From NCBI GenBank assembly GCA_947302895.1, contig CAMYWU010000003.1:1-20951 (forward strand): a stretch of DNA of 20,951 nucleotides. Direction: 5' to 3'. Both the position numbers and the translations under genes were made by a program. The notes beneath the pieces are model-generated. The model did no database searches. It was not told the DNA's origin and saw only the letters and a list, made by a program, of their open reading frames with translations. Positions 7,240 to 15,447 of the stretch are shown one piece after another; the first letter of the stretch is position 1, and the number at the start of each line of letters is the position of its first letter. This stretch comes from an uncultured Clostridia bacterium. Lineage in GTDB: Bacteria > Bacillota > Clostridia > Oscillospirales > Acutalibacteraceae.

Positions 7240-10200
7240 TTAGCTTCTTCTTATTGTTATGGCAACAGTTGCCCTTGCGGTTGTTCCGTCGGCATTTGTT
7301 ACCGTGCAGGTTATTGTTGTTGCAAGTGTTTTAAGTCTGTAGCTTCTTCCTGCGCTTGTTAAATCAACGAATCCGTTTTCATCAACAGATACATAGTTTG
7401 AAAGCGATGAAGACCAGGTTACACTTGCAGGCGCCGAAGCATTCTCAGGTGTTGCAACATACGCAAGCTGAATTCCGTTGAAGCCGCTGAAGTTATCACC
7501 GTAACCCGTCTTGAGTAGGATTCCGTTTTCAATAGCTTCGCCGTCTGCGGTAAGGGTTATCGCATCAACAGGAATTATTTCAACCTCGGTGCTGTTAACA
7601 AGATTGATTGTATATGAGAATACATCCGTTCTGTCGTAATCATCAGTGGTTATCAGTTCAACGGTTATTGAAGCGCTGTCTGACTCATTTGTCTTTGTGA
7701 TAATCAGATTATTGCCCGAAACAGCGGAATCTGTTCCGTTTTCGTTTCTGGTCATCCACTGAGCAGATTTAACCATTGCGCCTTCATTCATTTCATAGGT
7801 AACAAATACCCTTGAATAATCGTCAACAACATAATTTCCGCCGCTTTCAATTACGGCATCGTCAACCTTGATTGTCGGCTGAGGTCTGATAAACTCATGA
7901 CCCTCAAGATTTGCTATAGCGGCAAGAAGATTTTCGCACGCCATATCAATTTCATCCTGAGGCGCATAAACATTATCCATAACAGCCTCTGCTGCTTCAA
8001 TCTGAGTCTGAAGTGCGCCGCTGTATTCTTCTACATAATCCGTCTGCTCAATAGCTTTTGCCTCGGCAAGCGCTTCCTGAAGAGCGGTTGTATCCCAGGT
8101 TGTATATGCAGTTATTGTTCCAACATAACCGCCGTCTATTGCTGTTACGGTTATTGTTGACTCGCCCTGAGTTAAGAAGGTTACATTTCCCTGTGCATCA
8201 ACAGTTGCAACCTCCTCGTTTGATGATGTATACAGGCAATCGTTAACGCTGAGAGCCTGAGCAGCTGTGCTCTGGTCTGTTTGTTTGAGGTTAACAGGAA
8301 CCTTCTTGGTCTGCTGCGGAGCACCGTATACCTTATCGCTGTCAAAGGTAACAGCTGTTGCGCCAAAGCGAACAAAGGAAACATACTTACTATCGCTATA
8401 GGTATTTCCATCCTCAGTTGTTATGGTGCAGGTGATTATTGCCCAGCTTCCTGTCGGCGAAAGATTTGTTACATTGCCGAGATCGTCAACCTGGAGTAAA
8501 TCGTTTGACGAGGTCCATTCAATTGTCTGGTAAAGCGGCTCATCATCATAAGGAAGAAGATCCGCTTTAAGCTTAAACTTCTTATTTGGGAGAAGTGAAT
8601 TACCCGAGGTGTATCTTATAAAGCCTTCATTTGGCTCTGAAACACCGCTCTGCTCGCCATCTACGGCAATCTTAACGCCCGTTGCAGGAACATATCTCCT
8701 GAGTCCGTTATAAGCAGCAATCAGGGTTTCAAGATAGGAATTAACCTCCAACTGAGTTGCGGTTTCCTCCTCTATTGCCCTCTCGCTTTCCTGAATTGCC
8801 GCAGCAAGAGTATTCAGGCTTTCTTCGGTATAAACCTTATCGCCCGAAATGTTTTCAATTATGGGCTTGTATTCATTAACCTTGTCTGCAAGCTCGGTGA
8901 AATCAGTTTCAATAATGACATTTGACGTTGAAACAAAGCCTCCGTCAACGGATACCGCAGTAACAACTGCCGTTCCGGTGTTAACAGGAGTAAGCGCACC
9001 GTTTGAGCTTACAGTAACAACGCTTTCATCGCTTGAGCTCCACTCAATTGCCGTAACATCGGGTCCGCCTGTAAACTGATACTGAAGCGCAGTTGTCTGT
9101 GAAGTTGCAAACATTGTCTTGGTGCTTGGCTTAATGGTGAGCCCTGTTGCAACATTATCTGCAAGAACAACATAAATTATTCTTGAAGTTTCTCTGTTGT
9201 AGTTATCAACAGCAGTAATCTTAATCTTTGCCCAGCCCTTGGCATTATCACTTGGAGTAAGCCTTATCTCCTTGTTGTCCGTAGGCGAGGAAGTTTTAAT
9301 ATTACTTGTTGAAACGGCGCTCCACGAAAGCGACTTATAGCTTGCATTGCTCGGATATACCGAAGCAGTTATATCAATATAGTTTCTTGTGTTATTCGAC
9401 TGATAGCCCGAATTTGAAAGTTTAATTGTTAAGTGGTCGTTATCCGGAACAGTACCGTATTCAACCCTTGTATCAGAACCAATGGTTGGGTCGTTATATG
9501 TTTCGTATGAAAGGTTGAAGCCCTCAATTAAGGTATACGGATGCTTAATCATTTCCTCATAGGAATCAACAACATCCTGAGCAATCTGGTCAATTTCAGC
9601 CTGGGATAGGGTTAGGTCGTTGAGCGAATTAACCGCAATCTCATATTTGTTTTTGAATATCTGGGAATATGAGTATTCGTAGTTTTGATATTCAACATCC
9701 TTATAATTTTCGATTGCCGCTTTAAGAGCGCTTCTGTCGCCCTCGGTTGAAACAGTACATTCGCCCTTAACACCGCCGTCATACGATACGGCACGAACTG
9801 TTGTTGAGCCTGCGTCAACGAAGGTTACAAGTCCCGTCTGGTCGATTGTTGCAACATTTTCATCATCGCTTTCCCAGTAATAGTCCTGGATTGAAGCTCT
9901 GCCGAGATGAAGAACGCCCGTACCCGTTGGCTCAACCGTACAAGCAAGCTGATAGGTTGCTCCAACAGTTCCGTTAATATTGTTATCGGAAAGCCTGAGC
10001 GCAGTTACCGGGAAGTATGCAAACGATACCCAAACGGTATCCGAACACTGATTTCCGAAGTGGTCTGTTACAGTACAGGTAATCTGTCCGTAGCAAGCCT
10101 TATTTGAGGTTGGAACCGCCTGACCCTCTGAGGAAACGGAAATATCGGAAGTTGCGCTGCTCCATTCAACGGTTTCATACGAAGCGTTGTTCGGATAAAG

Positions 10201-13200
10201 TCTTACCTTAAGCGGACGGTCGCCGTTTGTATAGCCGATTCCATCACCGCTGATACTTTCGGTTATAAGATTAAGGTCGTACTGATAGAATTCCGAAGTG
10301 GGCTCGCCTTCAATATAGATTTCAACCGCACTCATATATGTATATCTTTCAAGCTGATTATACGCTGCTTCGAGTTTTGCGTACTCTGCATCAACCTCTT
10401 TCTGGGTTTTTCCGCCCTCTGCAACAAAGGCTCTTGCCTCTTCGAGTGCTTCAGTATAAACAGCCCAGGTACTAGGATAGTATGTTTGCGCTGAAAGATT
10501 AAGGTCTGTATACGACTGGATTAAATTTCTGAGGTGGTCGTAGTTGGTTATAACATTAATTATGCAGCTTGCGGTATATCCGCCATCAGCAGTAGTACAG
10601 GTTATAACGCAATCGCCGCCGTAAACATATGTTACAAGTCCGCTTTCGCTAACAGTTGCAACGCTCTCGTCGCTCGACTCCCAGAAAACGTCCTTAACCG
10701 AAGCGGAGGAAATGCCCGTTGGTGAAACTGTTGCTGAAAGCTGAGTTGTTTCGCCAACCTTCTGGTCTCTGAGTTCTGAATAATTGAGGCTTACGCCCGT
10801 TGCTTTATTTCTTGCGAAAGCTACATAAGCAGTATCAATTCTCTCGTTGCCCATATAATCAACAACCTTACAGGTTATGATTGCTGAGCACGGGTCGTTT
10901 GATGTTGGTGTGCAAACGCCCTTATCATCAACACTGATTTTGCTGTTTGAAGAGCTCCATTCAACCTCGCTGTACATAGCGCTGCTCGGAGTTACCTTAT
11001 AATCAAAATCGTAGCTGTAGTTTTTGTAATTGGAGGTTGAACCAACCGAAACAGTAACATAATCGCTCTTGAGCGCCTTTTTACCTGTTCCGAGGATATC
11101 AATGCTTCCAACGCTTACAAAACCGCCAAGTCTATAAAAAGCAGTAAGAAGATTCTGAGCATATGTATCGCAGGTTGTCTGGGAAGCCATATCCTGATCG
11201 TAGTATACGGAATAAGCCAGATCAAGCTTTCTCATATACTGCTGATATTCCTTCTTGTTTGCTTCGGTTCTGATTATCGCAGTCTTTTCGCAAAGGTCGA
11301 TGATATTCTTAAGATATTTTTTATTTGGCTTAACAACAACCTTTGCAGTATCAACAACCGCATTATCGGCAGTAACGCAGTAGAGAGTTGCCTCGCCGAC
11401 GTCTTTACCGGTTATAACAGCATCGCTGTTATTGTTGCCTTGATTTCTTACGGTGAAAATGCTTTCATCTGATGAATACCAGTTAGCCTTCGGGGTTGCA
11501 AGGTTTGAACCCGTAAGCTGACCGTCGTATGTTACTGTATGTGAAACATTTTTATCGGTTAAGTTTGTTACTTCGATATTATCGCCGTTAATTTCGTTAG
11601 CTGTGATATGGTTGTTTGAAACGCAAACCGTTATAACATTCGATTTAACTTTACCGTCGTTTGAAACCGCATAGATATTAAACGTATCGGCAACTTCATG
11701 TCCTGCCTTCTGCTTAATGGTTGCAGTATGGGTATCATCGGAGAGGTCGTTATTATAATATGAATTATCAATAACCCATCTCAGATTCTGGTTTGTTGCG
11801 CTGGAAGGGCTGACACCGGCTTTAATAACAGCGCCGTTGCCCATATATGCGCCCGACCTTGTTATTGTTACATAATGATAATCGGTTCCGTTGATTTTAA
11901 CGGTTTTATCGCTTGCAATCTTTCCGCCGCTGTTTGCAACGCCCGTAACCGTTATATTAATCTTTTCAACGGGTATTCCCGTTTTAACCTCTTTTGTTGC
12001 GATAAACGAGGATATTTCATAAAACTTTCCGTTTGAAAGGAAATAGCCCGTATAGGTTTTAAGGGCGATGGTTGAAATACCGCCGTCAAGCGCCTCATAG
12101 TGGCCTTTATAGTCAATCGATGAAATATCGTTGCTCGCAGGTTCATCCTCGGTTGCCCAGATATAAATCGGGTCGCCGTTTTCATCAACCTCATCCGTCA
12201 TAATACCCCATTCGGTATATAAGTTCTGCGACTCCGCAACTCTTACGGGATACAGGGTATAGGAATAATCTTCGTTTCCGTCTATTTCAACAATATCTGC
12301 GCCGTTTATATCAACCTGGGAAATGAAATTACCCGTTTTACCAACTACGGCAATCTCCCACGTTCTTTCAACATTATTTGTTGTTGAGGTAGCGGTTATA
12401 GTAACGGGCTTTGAGGAAAGCTGACCGTAGGGGCCGCCTGCATCAAGACCGGTTATAACACCTGTTTTTTCGTCAATTCTTGCAACCTCGGGATTTGATG
12501 AGGTCCAGACGATATCGCTCATATCGCCCGTGCTGGGATTAACATCAGTTACTGAAAGCTGAATCTGCGAGCCTTCCTTAACGGATTTTGCACCCTCGAT
12601 ATTGAAGCTTTCAATCGGCTGTGATTCAACAACGGTGAAGGTTATTGAATCGTTATATCTCATCTGAAGAATGATGTTTGCAACAATTTCAACGGCTGTT
12701 GCGGTAAGCTGAACAGGGTCTGCCGTTCCCTCAACAACCTTTGCAACGCCAAAGGCAACATCAAGCATTCCTGCAAGAACAGCTCTGTTGATATCAAGAC
12801 CCATATATTCAATCATAATCTGGGCAACATCATCGGTGTTGAGCGTTCCTGTATTTTCAAGTGCATAGAAATAGTTTATGAATTTGAGAAGTCCGTTGAT
12901 AACGTCCTCGGAATCGGGAGAAGCAAGAATTGTAACCTTACCTGTGTTTTTGAAGGTAACAAGTCCGCCGTCGGTTACGGTTGCAACAACCTTTCCTGAT
13001 GAAAAGATTGAAGAAGCCTTAACGGAATACTGAACTCCGTAGTGAAGGCGCTGAGGAGAGGTTATAGCCGAAAGCTGAACGCTGTTTCCTACAGCCTGAG
13101 TTGTTGCTATCTTTGATTTATTTGTTATATGTGTTCCGTTTGGGAGAAAATTAGCATACCATTCGTTGTTTCTGACAACGTTAACATTAACGTGGTCCTC

Positions 13201-13842
13201 GCCGAGAAGCTCGCCTTCCTTTGAGAAAACCTGGCAGTAAATGCCTGTATTAACTCTATCGAGATAATCTCTGAGTGAATCAATAAGGTCGCCCTCATAT
13301 GCATCAACATAATCTGCAAGCCATGATTCTGAACCGAGCGCCGCCTTTGCAATTGCAACAATGGCGTCGGTATCAAGAGTATCAAGGTCAACATATTCAT
13401 TGTTGAAAGCCTTTTCAAGAAGCTCGCCAACTCTTGAACCGATTAACGGAATGGTTTTAACCTCATTATCAATCCAGAGCTGAACAACAGCACCCTTTGA
13501 GGAGTCGAAGGCTTTAACAAGTCCGTTCTGGTCAACGTCAACAAGTATCGGGTTTTCGCTATACCAGTTGAAATATGCGTTATCGGGAAGGTAGCTGTCT
13601 ATAAGCTCGTGCTTAAGCTGGAGCTTTTCACCCTCAACCATGGTGATTATGTATTCAACCTCGTCGCTTCCTTCCTGATAAGTCGGAACCATCGTGTTTG
13701 AATCAGAAAAGAAAATCTGAAGGTCAACAGTGTCGATAACTCCGCTGTCTGCATATGCTGAAAAAGCAGGAACAACGGATGTTACTGCAAGAAGCACACA
13801 CAGCAAAAGACTGATTAGTTTTTTCTTTAATGAATTTTTCAT
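7240..13842 (-). CDS. Giant secreted BIG_2 / FIVAR repeat protein
   Basis: A 2200-residue exported protein: signal peptide 1-31 (cleavage after AYA). Residues about 40-830 contain bacterial Ig-like (BIG_2) folds, such as IVWTSSNPEVARIDEKTGVI, interrupted by two helical stretches (about 132-195 and 309-394). From about 840 to 1986 five FIVAR-like three-helix segments start near 840, 1099, 1366, 1645 and 1915. Between them lie pairs of Ig-like domains with recurring VEWSSS..SVD and WESSDESVATV..GLVT motifs, giving a super-repeat of about 270 residues. The C terminus is more BIG_2 sequence ending in ATVAITIRRS; there is no LPXTG motif, membrane anchor, SLH or dockerin. GGAGGGAG lies about 5 bases before the ATG, and a strong promoter is upstream. 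It is the first gene of an operon with the dockerin-like protein. A long adhesin or scaffold is the likely role; the ligand cannot be read from sequence. Confidence 0.93.
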   Translation of the reverse strand: MKNSLKKKLISLLLCVLLAVTSVVPAFSAYADSGVIDTVDLQIFFSDSNTMVPTYQEGSDEVEYIITMVEGEKLQLKHELIDSYLPDNAYFNWYSENPILVDVDQNGLVKAFDSSKGAVVQLWIDNEVKTIPLIGSRVGELLEKAFNNEYVDLDTLDTDAIVAIAKAALGSESWLADYVDAYEGDLIDSLRDYLDRVNTGIYCQVFSKEGELLGEDHVNVNVVRNNEWYANFLPNGTHITNKSKIATTQAVGNSVQLSAITSPQRLHYGVQYSVKASSIFSSGKVVATVTDGGLVTFKNTGKVTILASPDSEDVINGLLKFINYFYALENTGTLNTDDVAQIMIEYMGLDINRAVLAGMLDVAFGVAKVVEGTADPVQLTATAVEIVANIILQMRYNDSITFTVVESQPIESFNIEGAKSVKEGSQIQLSVTDVNPSTGDMSDIVWTSSNPEVARIDEKTGVITGLDAGGPYGQLSSKPVTITATSTTNNVERTWEIAVVGKTGNFISQVDINGADIVEIDGNEDYSYTLYPVRVAESQNLYTEWGIMTDEVDENGDPIYIWATEDEPASNDISSIDYKGHYEALDGGISTIALKTYTGYFLSNGKFYEISSFIATKEVKTGIPVEKINITVTGVANSGGKIASDKTVKINGTDYHYVTITRSGAYMGNGAVIKAGVSPSSATNQNLRWVIDNSYYNNDLSDDTHTATIKQKAGHEVADTFNIYAVSNDGKVKSNVITVCVSNNHITANEINGDNIEVTNLTDKNVSHTVTYDGQLTGSNLATPKANWYSSDESIFTVRNQGNNNSDAVITGKDVGEATLYCVTADNAVVDTAKVVVKPNKKYLKNIIDLCEKTAIIRTEANKKEYQQYMRKLDLAYSVYYDQDMASQTTCDTYAQNLLTAFYRLGGFVSVGSIDILGTGKKALKSDYVTVSVGSTSNYKNYSYDFDYKVTPSSAMYSEVEWSSSNSKISVDDKGVCTPTSNDPCSAIITCKVVDYMGNERIDTAYVAFARNKATGVSLNYSELRDQKVGETTQLSATVSPTGISSASVKDVFWESSDESVATVSESGLVTYVYGGDCVITCTTADGGYTASCIINVITNYDHLRNLIQSYTDLNLSAQTYYPSTWAVYTEALEEARAFVAEGGKTQKEVDAEYAKLEAAYNQLERYTYMSAVEIYIEGEPTSEFYQYDLNLITESISGDGIGYTNGDRPLKVRLYPNNASYETVEWSSATSDISVSSEGQAVPTSNKACYGQITCTVTDHFGNQCSDTVWVSFAYFPVTALRLSDNNINGTVGATYQLACTVEPTGTGVLHLGRASIQDYYWESDDENVATIDQTGLVTFVDAGSTTVRAVSYDGGVKGECTVSTEGDRSALKAAIENYKDVEYQNYEYSYSQIFKNKYEIAVNSLNDLTLSQAEIDQIAQDVVDSYEEMIKHPYTLIEGFNLSYETYNDPTIGSDTRVEYGTVPDNDHLTIKLSNSGYQSNNTRNYIDITASVYPSNASYKSLSWSAVSTSNIKTSSPTDNKEIRLTPSDNAKGWAKIKITAVDNYNRETSRIIYVVLADNVATGLTIKPSTKTMFATSQTTALQYQFTGGPDVTAIEWSSSDESVVTVSSNGALTPVNTGTAVVTAVSVDGGFVSTSNVIIETDFTELADKVNEYKPIIENISGDKVYTEESLNTLAAAIQESERAIEEETATQLEVNSYLETLIAAYNGLRRYVPATGVKIAVDGEQSGVSEPNEGFIRYTSGNSLLPNKKFKLKADLLPYDDEPLYQTIEWTSSNDLLQVDDLGNVTNLSPTGSWAIITCTITTEDGNTYSDSKYVSFVRFGATAVTFDSDKVYGAPQQTKKVPVNLKQTDQSTAAQALSVNDCLYTSSNEEVATVDAQGNVTFLTQGESTITVTAIDGGYVGTITAYTTWDTTALQEALAEAKAIEQTDYVEEYSGALQTQIEAAEAVMDNVYAPQDEIDMACENLLAAIANLEGHEFIRPQPTIKVDDAVIESGGNYVVDDYSRVFVTYEMNEGAMVKSAQWMTRNENGTDSAVSGNNLIITKTNESDSASITVELITTDDYDRTDVFSYTINLVNSTEVEIIPVDAITLTADGEAIENGILLKTGYGDNFSGFNGIQLAYVATPENASAPASVTWSSSLSNYVSVDENGFVDLTSAGRSYRLKTLATTITCTVTNADGTTARATVAITIRRS
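7885..11330 (-). repeat. Five-fold Ig-Ig-FIVAR coding super-repeat
   Basis: This part of the giant gene runs from the first to the last FIVAR-like segment. Copies begin at codons near 840, 1099, 1366, 1645 and 1915, a spacing of 259 to 279 codons (about 0.8 kb). Copies are clearly homologous as protein but well diverged, so this is an old duplication and not a recent DNA repeat. Confidence 0.75.
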
Positions 13843-13927
13843 TTTTCTCCCTCCGAAAAATTCTCAAATATAAGAGATTAGTGCTAAAATATAATAAAAC
13901 TAATAATAAACATATTACATCTATATT

Positions 13928-13956
13928 ATTATAAACCTTTTAACAAACTTTTTCAA
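13928..13956 (-). promoter_or_regulatory. Strong sigma-A-like promoter of the surface-protein operon
   Basis: On the minus strand TTGAAA, exactly 17 bases, and a consensus TATAAT. The leader to the ATG at 13842 is about 80 bases. This drives the 2200-residue gene and, with no terminator between them, the dockerin-like gene. Confidence 0.75.
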
Positions 13957-14027
13957 TATTAATTATTTTTTACATATCATTGAATCAGACAAATTGCCCC
14001 CTCCCCTTTAAACAACAAAACTACATA

Positions 14028-14056
14028 TTGTGTTTATTATCTCAATGTGATATAAT
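14028..14056 (+). promoter_or_regulatory. Extended -10 promoter of apgM
   Basis: TTGTGT, a 17-base spacer and TATAAT with TGA before it (extended -10). It sits inside the open frame that runs in from 13980, which argues that the frame upstream of 14115 is not coding. Confidence 0.7.
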
Positions 14057-14114
14057 GCTGTGGAAATATGCAAAAAATGTAAATTTTATTTATAGATACA
14101 ACGGAGGACTTAAA

Positions 14115-15329
14115 ATGACAAAATATGTTGTTGTTTTATACGACGGAATGGCTGATTACCCCGTTCCTGCGCTCGACGGGAAAACACCTATGATGTGCGC
14201 AAAAAAGCCAAATATGGATTATCTTGCCCAGAGGGCTGAGGTTGGTCTTGTAAGAACAGTTGCCGAAGGCTTGAAGCCCGGAAGCGACGTTGCAAATATG
14301 AGCGTTATGGGCTTTGACCCAAGAAAATTCTATACGGGAAGAAGTCCGCTTGAGGCAGCTTCAATCGGAATTGATATGAAGCCGAGCGACGTCTCGCTCA
14401 GAACAAATCTTGTTACTCTTTCCGAGGATGATTTGCCCTATGAGGAAAAAACAATCCTTGATTACTGCGCCGATGACATAAGCACGGAGGAAGCAAAAAT
14501 CCTTATTGAATACATTCAGGAAAAGCTCGGAAATGAAGTTTTCACCTTCTATCCAGGAGTCAGCTACCGCCACTGCCTTATCTGGCAAAACGGAACAACC
14601 GAGCTTGGAAAAATGACTCCTCCCCACGATATAACGGGCAAGGTTATAACCGAGCATCTTTCAAAAGCTGAAAGCGCAAAGCCGCTTATCGAGCTGATGA
14701 AGAAATCCTATGATTTATTAAAGGACCACCCCGTTAATATTGAAAGAAAGAAAAACGGCAAGCGCCCCGCAAACTCAATCTGGCTCTGGGGCGAAGGAAC
14801 AAGACCCTCCTACGACAGCTTTGAGAGCATATACAAAATCAAGGGCGGCGTTGTTTCGGCGGTTGACCTTTTAAAAGGTCTTGGCTTCTGCGCAAAAATG
14901 GATGTTGCAGAGGTTGAGGGCGCAACAGGATATATCGACACTAATTTTGAGGGCAAGGCAAAGGCTGCGCTTGAGCTTCTTGAAAAGGGCGACGACCTTG
15001 TTTATGTTCACTTTGAAGCGCCCGATGAATGCGGCCACAGAAACGAGCCCGAAAACAAGGTTCGTTCAATTGAGCTCATTGATGAAAAAGTTCTTCCAAT
15101 ACTCTTTGAGGGACTTAAAAAGTATGACGACTGGAAAATGATGATTCTTCCCGACCATCCGACTCCAATCGTTACTCGCACCCACGCAAGCGACCCCGTT
15201 CCGTTTCTTATCTACCATAAAAACGGCGAAATCGAAAGCGGCGTTGAAAGCATAAACGAAGAAAGCGCAAAACAGACAGGCGTTTTCATTGATTTCGGTC
15301 CTTCGTTAATGGGTAGATTTTTGGACTGA
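14115..15329 (+). CDS. apgM: 2,3-bisphosphoglycerate-independent phosphoglycerate mutase, archaeal type
   Basis: Cytoplasmic enzyme of the alkaline phosphatase superfamily, expected to interconvert 3- and 2-phosphoglycerate using two metal ions. The 404-residue product has the full set of expected ligands: Asp10 in VVLYDGMADYP, the phosphoserine Ser63 in PGSDVANMSVMGFDP, Asp304 and His308 in EAPDECGHRN, Asp347-His348 in LPDHPTP, and His357 in RTHASDPVP. The start at 14115 has GGAGG 7 bases before it; the frame is open back to an ATG at 13980, but a promoter lies within that stretch and the extra 45 residues do not look like the family. A bacterial subgroup of this family has been proposed to be a homoserine kinase in threonine synthesis; no threonine genes are seen here, so glycolysis is the simpler reading. 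It carries its own promoter. Confidence 0.92.
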   Translation: MTKYVVVLYDGMADYPVPALDGKTPMMCAKKPNMDYLAQRAEVGLVRTVAEGLKPGSDVANMSVMGFDPRKFYTGRSPLEAASIGIDMKPSDVSLRTNLVTLSEDDLPYEEKTILDYCADDISTEEAKILIEYIQEKLGNEVFTFYPGVSYRHCLIWQNGTTELGKMTPPHDITGKVITEHLSKAESAKPLIELMKKSYDLLKDHPVNIERKKNGKRPANSIWLWGEGTRPSYDSFESIYKIKGGVVSAVDLLKGLGFCAKMDVAEVEGATGYIDTNFEGKAKAALELLEKGDDLVYVHFEAPDECGHRNEPENKVRSIELIDEKVLPILFEGLKKYDDWKMMILPDHPTPIVTRTHASDPVPFLIYHKNGEIESGVESINEESAKQTGVFIDFGPSLMGRFLD

Positions 15330-15351
15330 TGTTTAGTGCCAATCTTTGTAG

Positions 15352-15380
15352 TTGATAAAATCTGCAAAATATGTTAAAAT
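15352..15380 (+). promoter_or_regulatory. Promoter of the calcium-loop membrane protein gene
   Basis: TTGATA, a 17-base spacer and TAAAAT with TGT before it (extended -10). It starts 22 bases after the apgM stop codon and no terminator is visible between, so some read-through from apgM is also possible. Confidence 0.6.
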
Positions 15381-15404
15381 ACTATAACCACTCGATAACA
15401 AATA

Positions 15405-15427
15405 CAATCAAGGAACTTCTTTGATTG
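15405..15427 (+). promoter_or_regulatory. Leader hairpin between promoter and ribosome binding site
   Basis: The arms CAATCAA and TTGATTG pair perfectly, and the stem continues inward with a G-U pair and further pairs around a tiny loop. It would enclose an AAGGA (15410-15414) and a TTG at 15421, leaving free the better ribosome binding site at 15431-15442. This favours the start at 15448. Confidence 0.45.
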
Positions 15428-15447
15428 CTGAAAAGGGGGTGAACGGT

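Noticed and set aside
13125..13430. Open frame of about 100 codons on the same strand within the giant protein gene
   Set aside because: Composition is that of a shifted reading of the repeat gene, with no ribosome binding site and no recognisable protein pattern; the same holds for the antisense frames in ppdK, the giant gene, apgM and asnB.
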